From NCBI RefSeq assembly GCF_003097235.1, contig NZ_QEQQ01000001.1, positions 496,001 to 560,000 on the forward strand: a DNA stretch of 64,000 nt, given 5' to 3'. A model generated the notes under the pieces. It was not told where the DNA came from. It made no database searches and saw only the letters and a list, made by a program, of their open reading frames with translations. A program made the translations under genes and the position numbers. This DNA comes from Pseudomonas sp. CC120222-01a. Its GTDB lineage: Bacteria; Pseudomonadota; Gammaproteobacteria; Pseudomonadales; Pseudomonadaceae. Within the stretch, counting starts at the first letter, position 1, and every line of letters begins with the position of its first letter. Shown in pieces: positions 36,673-46,666 of this stretch.

Positions 36673-36742
36673 GGCTTTACCTCGACACTGTATTTATATA
36701 CAGCATACGAAGAGCGATACCGCTGCGTCAATCGTTCGAACG

Positions 36743-37174
36743 CTACTGCAGGCCTGGCAGATAGCCCGTACCCTTGCGAATGGTCAGCACCTCGCGGCGC
36801 GGCGCGGCCGCCGATACCGACAGGTGAACCCAGCTGTCGAACTCCAGGATCAACTGGTCGAACGCCAGGTCACTCTTGCTGACCTGCCTGACCACTTCCC
36901 GATTGTCGATGCCGATGACGGTGAAGTCCGCAGCCAGGCCTTTCAGGTGCTGGCTGTCGCGCGCCCCCCCGACGCGTGCATTGACCCTCGCGCTGCGGTA
37001 TCCGCTGCTGACGATGAGGGGGCGACCGAACAGCACCCGGACCTGCTCGAGCACCTGGCAGAGCAGGCGCAAATTACTCAGGATTTCAGGCGTAGGGGTG
37101 TTGTCCAACCCCTCTCTCGCGGCAACTTGCGAAGTAATCATTTCTTCCAGGGCAAAATGTGGCGTGATCAGCAT
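36743..37174 (-). CDS. M15-family peptidoglycan peptidase (endolysin-like)
   Basis: 143 residues with the Peptidase_M15_3 pattern: LIVSSGYRSARVNARVGG, zinc ligands in QHLKGLAADF (His and Asp) and WVHLSV (His). Family members cut D-Ala-containing peptide cross-links. No signal peptide is visible, as in phage endolysins; however no other phage genes surround it, so it is either a domesticated phage gene or works after export by another route. The ATG at 37174 starts the conserved part (MLITPHFALEEM). Confidence 0.82.
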   Translation of the reverse strand: MLITPHFALEEMITSQVAAREGLDNTPTPEILSNLRLLCQVLEQVRVLFGRPLIVSSGYRSARVNARVGGARDSQHLKGLAADFTVIGIDNREVVRQVSKSDLAFDQLILEFDSWVHLSVSAAAPRREVLTIRKGTGYLPGLQ

Positions 37175-37282
37175 GGCGGGGCTCTCGATGAAAATGCAAA
37201 AGGACCGATGACCATTCAACGGTCCGTCATCTTCATTTCTGGCCTGCAGGCCATGCACGAGGGCAAGTATTCCCGCTGCCCA

Positions 37283-37522
37283 TCACTGGGCGAGGAAGGC
37301 CACTACCTGTTCGGCATCGAATGGCCAGTGCAGTTCTGCCGAAGTATCGCTGCGCCGCAACACCGGTATGATCAATCCATACCGTTCGAACAATGCCTGG
37401 TCATCGGCGATGTCGACCAACTCGATCAGCAAGCCGTGTTCAACAAAGGGCATCAGCTCGGCTTCGGCCACTTCGCACAAGTGGCACCCGAGGGTACCGA
37501 AGAGTTGGCATTCAGGCAGCAT
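37283..37522 (-). CDS. Glutaredoxin-like family protein (DUF836)
   Basis: 79 residues with a thioredoxin-like fold: QLFGTLGCHLCEVAEAEL has the CxxC redox pair (C12, C15 approx.), then LIELVDIADDQALFERYGL and the cis-Pro segment IIPVLRRSD. Redox role inferred from family. The ATG at 37522 gives the family length; the open frame further upstream is not conserved-looking. Confidence 0.82.
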   Translation of the reverse strand: MLPECQLFGTLGCHLCEVAEAELMPFVEHGLLIELVDIADDQALFERYGLIIPVLRRSDTSAELHWPFDAEQVVAFLAQ

Positions 37523-37598
37523 GGAGGGCAAGACCCGATTTGGCTTTAGGAAGAAGCTTATTCTAAGTCCGTCCTGCCCCCTCTGCACCTGACCCTGC

Positions 37599-38807
37599 TC
37601 AATCCTGGCTGGTGGCACCGATCCGGTGCAGCGACAGGTCTGCGCCCTGGAACTCCTGTTCATGGCTCAAACGCAGGCCATGCACCTGGCGAATCAGGCC
37701 GTACACGGCAAAACCACCAACCAGTGCGACCAGAACGCCTGCCAGGCTGCCCAACAGCTGGCTGAGCAGGCTAACCCCGCCCATACCACCCAGTGCCACC
37801 TGGCCAAACACACCGCAGGCAATACCTCCCCACAGGCCGCACAAACCGTGCAGCGGCCAGACACCGAGCACATCGTCGATCTTCCAGCGGTTCTGCGCGG
37901 CGGTGAAACTCCAGACGAACAGCACCCCCGCCACCAGGCCGGTGGCCAGCGCACCAATGGGGTGCATGAGGTCAGAGCCAGCACAGATTGCGACCAGCCC
38001 GGCCAACGGCCCGTTGTGCAGGAAGCCCGGGTCGTTGCGCCCGGCCAGCAAGGCTGCCAGAGTGCCGCCGACCATGGCCATCAACGAATTGATCGCTACC
38101 AGGCCGCTGACACCCTGCAAGGTCTGGGCGCTCATCACGTTGAAGCCGAACCAGCCGATGATGAGAATCCACGAGCCCAACGCCAGGAACGGAATGCTCG
38201 ACGGTGCAAAGGCCACCAGACGGCCGTCGCGATAGCGCCCCCGCCGAGCGCCCAGCAACAGCACCGCCGCCAGCGCCAGCCAGCCGCCCATGGCATGCAC
38301 CACCACCGAGCCGGCAAAGTCATGGAATGGCGCACCGAAGCGCGCCTGCAGCCAAGCCTGCACGCCGAAATTGCCATTCCACACCACGCCTTCGAAGAAG
38401 GGATAGATGAACGCCACGATCAGCGCGGTGGCGCACAGCTGCGGCGCGAAGCGCGCACGTTCGGCAATCCCCCCCGAGATGATTGCCGGAATCGCGGCAG
38501 CAAAGGTCAGCAGGAAGAAGCATTTGACCAGCGCATAGCCGTGGTCGGCAGCCAGCTGCGACGCAGGCTGCAGGAAATTCACGCCATAGGCGATCCAGTA
38601 GCCGATGAAGAAATACACCAACGCGGAGATGGCGAAATCGCTGAGGATTTTCGACAGCGCATTGACCTGGTTCTTGTGGCGCACGGTGCCCACTTCGAGA
38701 AAGGCGAAGCCGGCGTGCATGGCGAGCACCAGAATGGCGCCCATGAGGATGAACAGGGTGTTGGAGCCGTGGACGAGGGAGTCCATCGCGCTGTGCATGT
38801 TTTCCAT
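37599..38807 (-). CDS. amtB: Ammonium transporter (Amt family)
   Basis: Inner-membrane channel for ammonium, 402 residues with 11 predicted membrane helices. Conserved are FLEVGTVRHKN, the first pore His in FAGSVVVHAMGGW, NGPLAGLVAICAG, and the second pore His in WPLHGLCGLWGGIACG. It lacks a signal peptide extension seen in E. coli AmtB. No glnK lies beside it, so it may be a second, GlnK-independent transporter. The start is either 38807 or three codons downstream. Confidence 0.88.
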   Translation of the reverse strand: MENMHSAMDSLVHGSNTLFILMGAILVLAMHAGFAFLEVGTVRHKNQVNALSKILSDFAISALVYFFIGYWIAYGVNFLQPASQLAADHGYALVKCFFLLTFAAAIPAIISGGIAERARFAPQLCATALIVAFIYPFFEGVVWNGNFGVQAWLQARFGAPFHDFAGSVVVHAMGGWLALAAVLLLGARRGRYRDGRLVAFAPSSIPFLALGSWILIIGWFGFNVMSAQTLQGVSGLVAINSLMAMVGGTLAALLAGRNDPGFLHNGPLAGLVAICAGSDLMHPIGALATGLVAGVLFVWSFTAAQNRWKIDDVLGVWPLHGLCGLWGGIACGVFGQVALGGMGGVSLLSQLLGSLAGVLVALVGGFAVYGLIRQVHGLRLSHEQEFQGADLSLHRIGATSQD

Positions 38808-39127
38808 GAAAGAGGCAGACCTGCTGAAAAAGCACCAGGACAGTTCAAGAACCTGCATCCCTGCACCGAATCGGTGCCAGCTTTTGCCCTGTTTTGCCGA
38901 ACCGGGCGCGGCCTGCGTGGTTTTTTCTTGGGTTTGTCGTGGATTGGGTTAAGGTTTATCGGTATCCGCCAGGGTCGACGCCCTGGTTCGGCGCACCGCC
39001 CCGGGTTACGCCCCGCGTTGTGGCAAATCTCATTAGCAAGGCCCATACCAGCGCTGCTAATGAACCTTCCACACACCCGATCACTCGAATGACCTACATA
39101 CCTGCATACCTGCATAGGGAGAGCCCC
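38808..39127. other. Divergent intergenic region amtB / DUF883 gene
   Basis: 320 bp with both promoters. Near the right end is a short tandem CATACCTG CATACCTG CATA (about 39095-39117). No other feature was found. Confidence 0.4.
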
Positions 39128-39442
39128 ATGGCCAGCAAATCGGCAAAGACTGCACAAGAGATATTGATGGCTGACTTCCAGGCCTTGGTTCGCGATACCG
39201 AGCGACTGCTGGCCGATACCGCCAATCTGGCGGGCGACCAGGCCGACGAGCTGCGCGAGCAGATCCACGATCGCCTGACCCAGGCCCGTGAAACCTTGCA
39301 ACTGACTCAGGACTCGGTGCGTGAGCGCGGCCAGGCAGCCCTCGGCAGCGCCGAACAGTACGTCCAGGAAAAACCCTGGCAGGCCATTGGTATTGCCGCA
39401 GGCGTCGGCCTGCTGATCGGCCTGCTGGCCAATCGGCGCTGA
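39128..39442 (+). CDS. DUF883 protein (ElaB/YqjD family)
   Basis: 104 residues: a long amphipathic helix (MADFQALVRDTERLLADTA onward) and a C-terminal membrane anchor (WQAIGIAAGVGLLIGLLANRR). YqjD and ElaB of E. coli are tail-anchored proteins that bind stationary-phase ribosomes and protect against stress. First gene of a three-gene operon; GGAGAG lies 5 bases before the start. Confidence 0.88.
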   Translation: MASKSAKTAQEILMADFQALVRDTERLLADTANLAGDQADELREQIHDRLTQARETLQLTQDSVRERGQAALGSAEQYVQEKPWQAIGIAAGVGLLIGLLANRR

Positions 39443-39451
39443 GGAGCCCCC

Positions 39452-39826
39452 ATGGACAATGACAGCATTGGCACCAGCGCCTCGGGCAAACGCCTGGGCG
39501 CGGCGCTGCTGGGGCTGCTGCACAGCCACATCGAACTGTTCGGCATCGAACTGCAGGAACAGAAAGCACGCACCCTGAGCCTGCTGCTGTTTGCCGGCCT
39601 GGCGCTGGTGTTCGCGCTGCTGCTGCTGACAGCGTTGTCCGGCCTGCTGCTGGTGCTGCTGTGGGACAGCTATCGCCTGGCAGGCATCATTGGCCTGTGC
39701 GTCTTCTATGGCGCAGCGGCGCTGTATTGCGGCCTGCGCCTGAAAGCTGCAGTGTTCGATGAGTCATCACCCTTTGGTGCGACCCTCGAAGAACTGGCCA
39801 AGGACCGGGAGCGCCTGTTGCCATGA
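39452..39826 (+). CDS. Phage-holin-III family membrane protein (YqjE-like)
   Basis: 124 residues with two close membrane helices (about 48-72 and 76-100: LLLFAGLALVFALLLLTALS, then GIIGLCVFYGAAALYCGL) after a soluble N-terminal helix (LLGLLHSHIELFGIELQEQK). YqjE family members follow yqjD/elaB homologues in many proteobacteria. Overlaps the next gene by 4 bp (ATGA). Confidence 0.85.
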   Translation: MDNDSIGTSASGKRLGAALLGLLHSHIELFGIELQEQKARTLSLLLFAGLALVFALLLLTALSGLLLVLLWDSYRLAGIIGLCVFYGAAALYCGLRLKAAVFDESSPFGATLEELAKDRERLLP

Positions 39827-40152
39827 GCCTGCCTGAACTGCCGAACACCCGTAATCCACGGGAACTGCGCAAGGCGCTGCTGCGCCTGCGCATGGAAATG
39901 CACCGCCAGGAGATTCGCCATGAGTCCGGGCAGCTGATGCAACCCTTGCAGCGCCTGCGCGGCATGGGCAGCTCGTTGAATGACGGGTTGGGTATCAAGC
40001 ATGCGCCGCTGTGGGGCATCGGCGCCGTCGTGGCGCTGGGCTTTCTGACCGGCAAAGGGGTACGCAGCGGTAACCTGAGCCGCCTGGTCCGCTTGGGCAG
40101 CAGCCTGCTGCCGCTGGTGCGCCTCTACCTGCAGGGCAACCGTCGCCCTTGA
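39823..40152 (+). CDS. Hypothetical membrane-associated protein (YqjK-like position)
   Basis: 109 residues: basic N-terminal helix ([18 protein letters not shown]), then a hydrophobic segment ([19 protein letters not shown]) and a basic tail. It takes the third place of the yqjD-yqjE-yqjK arrangement, but similarity to YqjK itself is weak. Translationally coupled to the preceding gene. Confidence 0.75.
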   Translation: MSLPELPNTRNPRELRKALLRLRMEMHRQEIRHESGQLMQPLQRLRGMGSSLNDGLGIKHAPLWGIGAVVALGFLTGKGVRSGNLSRLVRLGSSLLPLVRLYLQGNRRP

Positions 40153-40255
40153 ACGCCCTCCGGCCCTGATCCCACAGGGCCGGTCTCCACTTGCCCCTTG
40201 CACGCCTGCTCACGACCCCGGAAGCTATACCCTTCGATCGACAGGAGACCGCGCC

Positions 40256-41587
40256 TTGGACTGGCACACCCTGCTCACCCGCGAACGCCTCGGCAAAGCA
40301 CTCTACAGCGCCGAAGAACTGGGCCGCAGCCCCTTCCACAAAGACCATGACCGGATCATCTTCTCAGGGGCTTTTCGCCGCCTCGGGCGCAAGACCCAGG
40401 TCCATCCCGTTTCCAGCAACGACCATATCCATACGCGCCTGACCCACTCCCTGGAGGTCAGCTGCGTTGGCCGCTCGCTGGGCATGCGCGTGGGCGAAAC
40501 ACTGCGCGACAGCCTGCCTGAGTGGTGCGAGCCCAGCGACCTGGGCATGATCGTGCAGTCGGCCTGCCTGGCTCACGACATTGGCAACCCGCCGTTCGGC
40601 CACTCCGGTGAAGACGCCATTCGCCACTGGTTCCAGCAGGCCGCCGGGCGCGGCTGGCTGGACGACATGAGCGACGACGAGCGCGCCGACTTCCTCAACT
40701 TCGAAGGCAATGCCCAAGGCTTTCGCGTGCTCACCCAGCTCGAGTACCACCAGTTCGATGGCGGTACCCGGCTCACCTACGCCACCCTCGGCACCTACCT
40801 CAAGTACCCTTGGACTGCCCGACACGCCGATGCCCTCGGCTACAAGAAGCACAAGTTCGGCTGCTACCAGAGCGAACTGCCACTGCTCGAACAGATCGCC
40901 CGCAAGCTCGGCCTGCCGTTGCTCGAAGAACAACGCTGGGCCCGCCACCCGCTGGTCTACCTGATGGAGGCGGCAGATGACATCTGCTACGCCCTGATCG
41001 ACCTGGAAGACGGCGTGGAGATGGAGCTGTTGGACTACGCCGAAGTCGAGGCGCTGTTGCTCGACCTGGTCGGTGACGATTTGCCGGAAACCTATCGCCA
41101 GCTTGGCCCTGCCGACTCCCGGCGACGCAAACTGGCGATACTGCGTGGCAAGGCTATCGAGCATCTGACCAATGCCGCTGCCCGCGCCTTCGTCGAACAG
41201 CAGCAGGCACTGCTGAGCGGGTGCCTGAGCGGTGACCTGGTCGAGCACATGCACGGCCCGGCCAAGCGCTGCGTACTGCAGGCCAAGGACATGGCACGCA
41301 ACAAGATCTTCCAGGACAAGCGCAAGACGCTGCATGAGATAGGCGCCTACACCACGCTGGAAATCCTCCTCAACACGTTCTGCGGTGCCGCCCTGGAACA
41401 ACACGGCGGACGCACTCCTTCGTTCAAGAGCCGCCGCGTGCTCGATCTGATCGGCAACAATGCACCCACCCCTCAAGACTCGCTGCACAAGGCGTTCCTG
41501 CGCATGATCGATTTCATTGCCGGCATGACCGACAGCTATGCCAGCGAGATGGCCCGGGAAATGACCGGGCGCTCAAGCCCGTCCTGA
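40256..41587 (+). CDS. dgt: Deoxyguanosinetriphosphate triphosphohydrolase-like protein
   Basis: HD-domain enzyme that hydrolyses dNTPs to deoxynucleoside and triphosphate. 443 residues, type 1 dGTPase family. Metal ligands are the His in [13 protein letters not shown], the HD pair in [18 protein letters not shown] and the Asp in [17 protein letters not shown]. The start is TTG at 40256, supported by AGGAGA 8 bases upstream and by the typical first residues ([13 protein letters not shown]). It controls dNTP pools and can limit phage growth in other bacteria. Confidence 0.9.
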   Translation: MDWHTLLTRERLGKALYSAEELGRSPFHKDHDRIIFSGAFRRLGRKTQVHPVSSNDHIHTRLTHSLEVSCVGRSLGMRVGETLRDSLPEWCEPSDLGMIVQSACLAHDIGNPPFGHSGEDAIRHWFQQAAGRGWLDDMSDDERADFLNFEGNAQGFRVLTQLEYHQFDGGTRLTYATLGTYLKYPWTARHADALGYKKHKFGCYQSELPLLEQIARKLGLPLLEEQRWARHPLVYLMEAADDICYALIDLEDGVEMELLDYAEVEALLLDLVGDDLPETYRQLGPADSRRRKLAILRGKAIEHLTNAAARAFVEQQQALLSGCLSGDLVEHMHGPAKRCVLQAKDMARNKIFQDKRKTLHEIGAYTTLEILLNTFCGAALEQHGGRTPSFKSRRVLDLIGNNAPTPQDSLHKAFLRMIDFIAGMTDSYASEMAREMTGRSSPS

Positions 41588-41867
41588 AAATACGGCAGCG
41601 TCGCCCGGTGCAGTACCGAGCGGCGCTTGACGTTAAGAAACTTCCTACAAACAAAGCCTGCTCAATAAACAGCAACTAAACAGGCTAATGAAAAGTTGCC
41701 AAAACACCTTTGACGACGAAGCATATCCTTACACTTCGTAGCCAAAATTGAACTCAGCTGTAAGCCGTTTCCCATATATAGCCAATCTCCCTACTGCGTA
41801 CCCCTGTCGAGTTGCAACTGGGGTAAGGTGCCTCCTGCCTTCGTCTTCCGCCGCAGGAAACCTGAAT
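41588..41867. other. Intergenic region upstream of the BvgA/EvgA-like regulator
   Basis: 280 bp, clearly AT-rich in 41640-41790, so probably the promoter region of the phosphorelay operon. Imperfect GGCTAAT/AGCCTG repeats occur, but no site can be assigned with confidence. Confidence 0.4.
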
Positions 41868-42488
41868 ATGAATACTGTATTTATTGTCGATGACCATCCC
41901 GTCATCCGCTTGGCTGTCCGCATGTTGCTTGAAAACCAGAACTACAAGGTCGTAGGCGAATCGGACAACGGCGTGGAAGCCATGCAGTTGATTCGTGAGA
42001 CCCAGCCTGAGCTGGTCATTCTGGACATCAGCATCCCCAAACTCGACGGCCTTGAAGTCCTTTCGCGCTTCCAGGCCATGGCCCTGCCGCTGAAAGTCCT
42101 GATCCTCACCGCACAGTCCCCGGCGCTGTTCGCCGTGCGCTGCATGCACTCGGGCGCGGCAGGTTACGTATGCAAGCAGGAAGACCTGAGCGAACTGCTC
42201 AGTGCAATCAAGGCCGTACTCGCCGGATACAACTACTTCCCTAGTCAGGCCATTCACAGCAATCACGAAACAGCGGACTCCGATTTGCGACTTTTCCGAC
42301 TTGTTAACGATCGGGAACTCATGGTCCTGCAACTTTTCGCCCAAGGTCGCAGTAACCAGGAGATCGCCAAAGGCATGTTCCTCAGTAACAAGACCGTCAG
42401 TACCTACAAGAAGCGGCTCATGCAGAAACTGCAGGTCGACACCTTGGTCGACCTGATCGAAATGGCCAAACGCAACGCGCTGGTCTGA
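41868..42488 (+). CDS. BvgA/EvgA-like response regulator
   Basis: 206 residues: receiver domain with FIVDDHPVIR, phospho-acceptor D53 in VILDISIPKLDG, and a LuxR-type helix-turn-helix at the end (about 142-200; RELMVLQLFAQGRSNQEIA, then KTVSTYKKRLMQKL). AGGAAA precedes the ATG at 41868; the open frame upstream has no such site. The gene ends 8 bp before the hybrid sensor gene, its evident partner. Confidence 0.9.
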   Translation: MNTVFIVDDHPVIRLAVRMLLENQNYKVVGESDNGVEAMQLIRETQPELVILDISIPKLDGLEVLSRFQAMALPLKVLILTAQSPALFAVRCMHSGAAGYVCKQEDLSELLSAIKAVLAGYNYFPSQAIHSNHETADSDLRLFRLVNDRELMVLQLFAQGRSNQEIAKGMFLSNKTVSTYKKRLMQKLQVDTLVDLIEMAKRNALV

Positions 42489-42496
42489 GGTTTTCG

Positions 42497-45400
42497 ATGG
42501 TGCAATTGATCGCCTGCCTGGGGCTTGCCCTGGCATTGGCCTGCGGCCTGGCGCAGGCCTCACCCCCTGAAGTCGTGCCCTATACCCTGCTGGCCCGCTC
42601 TTCGACGATGCCGCTGCATCCGCAGTTGACGGAACAGCAACGGCAATGGCTGCAAGGCCGGCATGCCCTGATTCTGGGCACTTCGGCGCCCGACTATCCG
42701 CCCTTCGACATCACCAGTGGCGGGCAAATTTACCAAGGCCTCACCGCCGAATATGCCAGCCTGATCGGCAGGGCGCTGAACTTGCCGATCCAGGTCATGC
42801 GCTACCCCCACAGGCAGGCAGCACTGCAGGCGCTCAAGCGCGGGGACATCGACCTGCTCGGCAGCGCCAATGGTTACGAAGCGGCAACCGAAGGGCTGAC
42901 GCTTTCACACCCTTATGCGGTTGACCAGCCCGTGCTGGTCACGCGGGAGGATGAATCGCGTGCCCTCAATGGTGACCTGAATGGCATGCGCCTGGGCATG
43001 CTCTACCACTACCTGCCCCAGGAGGAAGTCCATGCCGCCTACCCCAAGGCCGATGTGCTGGCCTTCGGTTCCGCCACCCAAGCGCTCTACGCCGTGGCTT
43101 TTGGCCAGGCCGACGTGTTCATCGGCGATACCATTTCGACCCACTACCAGCTCAATCGCGGGCACCTGCCACGCCTGCGCATGGCCAATTTCGGCCAGCA
43201 CGAGCACTTCGGTTTCAGTTTTGCCATGCGCGCCGAAGATGTGCAGCTCAAGGAACTGGTCAATGCCACCCTCGACCGCCAGTCGAGCGCCGTGCGCACC
43301 AGTATTCTCAAGCGCTGGAGTGCTGGAAGTGACCTGCTGCTGAGTGATCGCCAGCTCCAGTTGACGCCAGAAGAAGAGCAGTGGCTGCTCAGCCACCCGA
43401 TCATGCAGGTCGCCATCGACGAAACGGCGGCCCCCCTTTCCTATTTCGATGGCAATGGCCATTTTCGCGGGATAACCGCCGACCTGCTGGACTTGATACG
43501 CCTGCGCACCGGCCTGCGCTTTGAGGTCCAGCGGGCCAATGGCATCGCCGATATGCTCGCCCGGCTGGAAAACGGCCACGTGAACATGATCGCCGCACTT
43601 GCCAGCGACGGCACCACCAACCAACACCTGCGCCTGAGCCGGCCATACCTCGAAAGCCCACAGGTGCTGGTCACCCGCGCCGAAGATGAACAGTACGGTT
43701 CACTGCAGCAACTGAACGGGCACCGCGTTGCCATCTCCCGTTACAGCAACCTGGACGACTTGCTGGCAACCCGCTACCCACAGGTTGGCTGGATCGAGAC
43801 CGAGAGCCCCTATTTTTCCGTCGCGCTGCTCAACAGTGGCGCCGTCGACGCCGTGATCACCCCCTTGATCGATGCCAACCACGCCTTGGCCGGCAATACC
43901 GGCCTGATCATTCGCAGCACGGTGGGCAGCGAGCCGGCGATCTTCGCCATGGCCACCAGCGAACAGGACATGCCGCTTGCCTCGATCCTCGACAAGGCCC
44001 TGCTGAGTATTTCGCCGGAAGAGCTGGGGGTGATAAACAACCGTTGGCGCGGCTACGATCTGCATGAAGACGCCAACTGGCGGGCCTTGCGCCGCGTGAT
44101 CCTGCAGGTGCTGCTGGGCACTGGCGTATTACTGTTGCTGGCACTGATCTGGAACGCCCGCCTGCGGGGGCAGATCAAACAGCGTGAATGCGCCGAACGC
44201 GCCCTGAACGATCAGCTGGAGTTCATGGGTGCGCTGCTCAACGGCACTCCGCACCCCATGTATGTGCGCGACCGGGAAGGCCACCTGCAAAGCTGCAACG
44301 CCAGCTACCTCCAAGCCGTCCAGTCCCGCCTTGAAGACGTGATTGGCAGGCGCCTGGATGAGAGCCTGTTCGCGGACGCCGAGAACACGCGCCAGATCCA
44401 GGCCGACTACCAACAGGTGATGGCTGCCGGCGTGCCGCTGATCATCGACCGCCCTTTGCGCTTCAGGGATAGGGAAATCACCATCTACCACTGGATCCTG
44501 CCCTATCGTGATTCGCTGGGCAAAGTGCAAGGGATCATTGGCGGCTGGATCGACATCAGCGAGCGCCGCAAGCTGGTTCAGGAGTTGCGCGATGCCAAGC
44601 GCCTGGCCGACGACGCCAACCGCGCCAAGAGTACCTTCCTCGCCACCATCAGCCACGAGATCCGTACACCGATGAACGCGGTCATCGGCATGCTCGAACT
44701 GGCATTGAGGCGCGCCCTGCAAGGGCAGGTGGACCCCACCTCTCTGGAGGTCGCCCACCACTCGGCCAGGGACCTGCTTGGCCTGATCGGCGATATCCTG
44801 GACATCGTGCGTATCGAGTCAGGCCACCTGTCCCTCAGTCCGGAAGCGGTCGATCCCGCTGCACTGGTCGAGTCGGTTGGCCGTGTGTTCGATGGCCAGG
44901 CCCGGGAGAAGGGCCTGGCCCTGAACATCAGTATCAGCTCCAATGCCCGCGGCCATGGGTTGCTCGACCCACTGCGCTTCAAGCAGATTCTGTCCAACCT
45001 TATCAGCAATGCCATCAAGTTCACCGAGCAAGGGCAGGTCCACGTCACGCTCGATTTGCACGAGGAAGGCCCTGACGTACCTCCAACGCTGGAGCTTGAA
45101 GTACGTGACAGTGGCATGGGCATTCATGACGATGACCTGCTGCGGCTGTTCAATCCGTTCGTCCAGGCCAACCCACACAGCCAGAGTGCGCGGGCAGGCA
45201 CTGGGTTGGGCCTGGCCATCTGCCGCAGCCTGTGCGAGATGATGGGCGGCAACCTGAGCATCAAGAGCATGCCAGGGCTAGGCACACAGGTTCGCCTGAT
45301 GATGCCGCTGGAACGCGTCGATGCCCCGGCGTCACCCGTACTGGAAGTGGAAGCAGTCGAAGCCCCTGCACCCGACCTGAAAGTGCTGGTCATCGACGAT

Positions 45401-46096
45401 CACCCTGCCAACCTGATGCTGATGGCGCAGCAACTGGGCTACCTTGGGCTCAGCCATGCCAGCGCCAGCAATGGCCGCGAAGGCCTGGACAAATGGCGAG
45501 AAGCGCCGTTCGACGTACTGGTGCTCGATTGCAACATGCCGCATATGAACGGCTACCAGCTAGCCACCGCCGTGCGCAGTGAGGAACGCCAGAGCGGACG
45601 CCCGCGTTGCGTCATCCTGGGCTACACGGCGAACGCGCAACCCGAAGTCAGGCAAAAGTGCCTGAGCGCCGGCATGGACGATTGCCTGCTCAAGCCCATC
45701 AGCCTGCGTACCCTCAGCCAATGCCTGGCCAAGATCGCACCCCGGCGACAGCAAGCCAATGCCCCACTGTTCAACCTGGCGGGCCTGGCCAGCATCGTCG
45801 GCAACAGCGACCAAAGCCGTACCCGCTTTCTCACCGCCGTGCACACCAGCCTGCAGGAAGACCTCGCACTGCTCATGAGCCTTGACCCCCAGCATCAAGC
45901 CGCCGAGATTCAAGAGCAGGCACACAAGATCCTCAGCGCGGCACGGCTGCTGGAAGCAAAGGGCATGATGAAGGCCTGCGAGGCCCTGGAGGAACAACGT
46001 GCGCCTGCAGCCTGCATCAAACTGCAGCGGCAGGTACTGGCTCGGCATATGCGCCGAGTGGAGAAAGCACTGGCCAGGGAACTGGCCAAGGCTTGA
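42497..46096 (+). CDS. BvgS/EvgS-like hybrid sensor kinase
   Basis: 1199-residue phosphorelay sensor. Order: signal peptide (1-21), two periplasmic Venus-flytrap SBP_bac_3 domains (about 50-275 and 295-525), membrane helix (about 535-556, VILQVLLGTGVLLLLALIW), PAS (about 570-690), HisKA with H720 in FLATISHEIRTPMNAVIG, ATPase (NLISNAIKF, DSGMGIHDDD, GTGLGLAI), receiver with D1011 in VLVLDCNMPHMNG, and a C-terminal Hpt with H1143 in QAHKILSAARLL. All relay residues are present. In BvgS/EvgS, signals such as nicotinate, sulfate or low pH act through the flytraps; the ligand here is unknown. Confidence 0.92.
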   Translation: MVQLIACLGLALALACGLAQASPPEVVPYTLLARSSTMPLHPQLTEQQRQWLQGRHALILGTSAPDYPPFDITSGGQIYQGLTAEYASLIGRALNLPIQVMRYPHRQAALQALKRGDIDLLGSANGYEAATEGLTLSHPYAVDQPVLVTREDESRALNGDLNGMRLGMLYHYLPQEEVHAAYPKADVLAFGSATQALYAVAFGQADVFIGDTISTHYQLNRGHLPRLRMANFGQHEHFGFSFAMRAEDVQLKELVNATLDRQSSAVRTSILKRWSAGSDLLLSDRQLQLTPEEEQWLLSHPIMQVAIDETAAPLSYFDGNGHFRGITADLLDLIRLRTGLRFEVQRANGIADMLARLENGHVNMIAALASDGTTNQHLRLSRPYLESPQVLVTRAEDEQYGSLQQLNGHRVAISRYSNLDDLLATRYPQVGWIETESPYFSVALLNSGAVDAVITPLIDANHALAGNTGLIIRSTVGSEPAIFAMATSEQDMPLASILDKALLSISPEELGVINNRWRGYDLHEDANWRALRRVILQVLLGTGVLLLLALIWNARLRGQIKQRECAERALNDQLEFMGALLNGTPHPMYVRDREGHLQSCNASYLQAVQSRLEDVIGRRLDESLFADAENTRQIQADYQQVMAAGVPLIIDRPLRFRDREITIYHWILPYRDSLGKVQGIIGGWIDISERRKLVQELRDAKRLADDANRAKSTFLATISHEIRTPMNAVIGMLELALRRALQGQVDPTSLEVAHHSARDLLGLIGDILDIVRIESGHLSLSPEAVDPAALVESVGRVFDGQAREKGLALNISISSNARGHGLLDPLRFKQILSNLISNAIKFTEQGQVHVTLDLHEEGPDVPPTLELEVRDSGMGIHDDDLLRLFNPFVQANPHSQSARAGTGLGLAICRSLCEMMGGNLSIKSMPGLGTQVRLMMPLERVDAPASPVLEVEAVEAPAPDLKVLVIDDHPANLMLMAQQLGYLGLSHASASNGREGLDKWREAPFDVLVLDCNMPHMNGYQLATAVRSEERQSGRPRCVILGYTANAQPEVRQKCLSAGMDDCLLKPISLRTLSQCLAKIAPRRQQANAPLFNLAGLASIVGNSDQSRTRFLTAVHTSLQEDLALLMSLDPQHQAAEIQEQAHKILSAARLLEAKGMMKACEALEEQRAPAACIKLQRQVLARHMRRVEKALARELAKA

Positions 46097-46134
46097 CTGA
46101 GCGACGCCCGCGCGGGGCGCCGCTCAAGCACGGA

Positions 46135-46479
46135 TCAGGAAGCCGGGTTGATCGGCTTTTCCGGATACCAGGCGTCCAGCAGCGGGCTGACTTCGATGGT
46201 GGTCAGTTCGCTGCGGCCCTTGAGCCAGGCTTCGACAGTGGCGCGCTGCTCTTCGCTGACCGAACCACGGTTGGCCAGGCAAACCAGACCGAAGTCATCG
46301 CCGCCGACGTAGTCCAGGCCGTTGGCATCCATGGCTTCTGCCAGGAAAGCGTCGAGGAAGGCATCGATGGCTTCGTCAGACAGGTCTTCCTTGAAACCCA
46401 GGTTCAGTTCGAAACCCAGCTCCTGGAATTCATCAACGCACAGCTTCTTGCGCAGACGACGGGAACGGTTGGTAGCCAT
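46135..46479 (-). CDS. yggL: YggL family 50S ribosome-binding protein
   Basis: 114 residues of the DUF469 family; E. coli YggL binds the large ribosomal subunit and influences its assembly. Typical are the basic start RSRRLRKKLCVDEFQELGFE and the acidic middle DEAIDAFLDAFLAEAMDANG. The ATG at 46479 gives the family start; the frame reaches 16 codons further without support. Confidence 0.9.
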   Translation of the reverse strand: MATNRSRRLRKKLCVDEFQELGFELNLGFKEDLSDEAIDAFLDAFLAEAMDANGLDYVGGDDFGLVCLANRGSVSEEQRATVEAWLKGRSELTTIEVSPLLDAWYPEKPINPAS

Positions 46480-46666
46480 GAAACAATCCTCTTGAGTATT
46501 AACGCGCGGCACTTTACCAGTTTCCACGCTCCAAAGGCGCTTTTCCGTCGAACGTGGCGCATGAACGCTGCGCTTGGGGCATAATGCGCTCTATATTTCA
46601 TCCTGGGGTGATCATCTCTTACAGCCCCATTGTCTTTTTCCCTCGTCCGCAGGGTATTTAATCCAT

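Noticed and set aside
36743-37174. Prophage around the endolysin-like gene
   Set aside because: Neighbours are ordinary housekeeping or transporter genes; no structural, replication or integrase genes.
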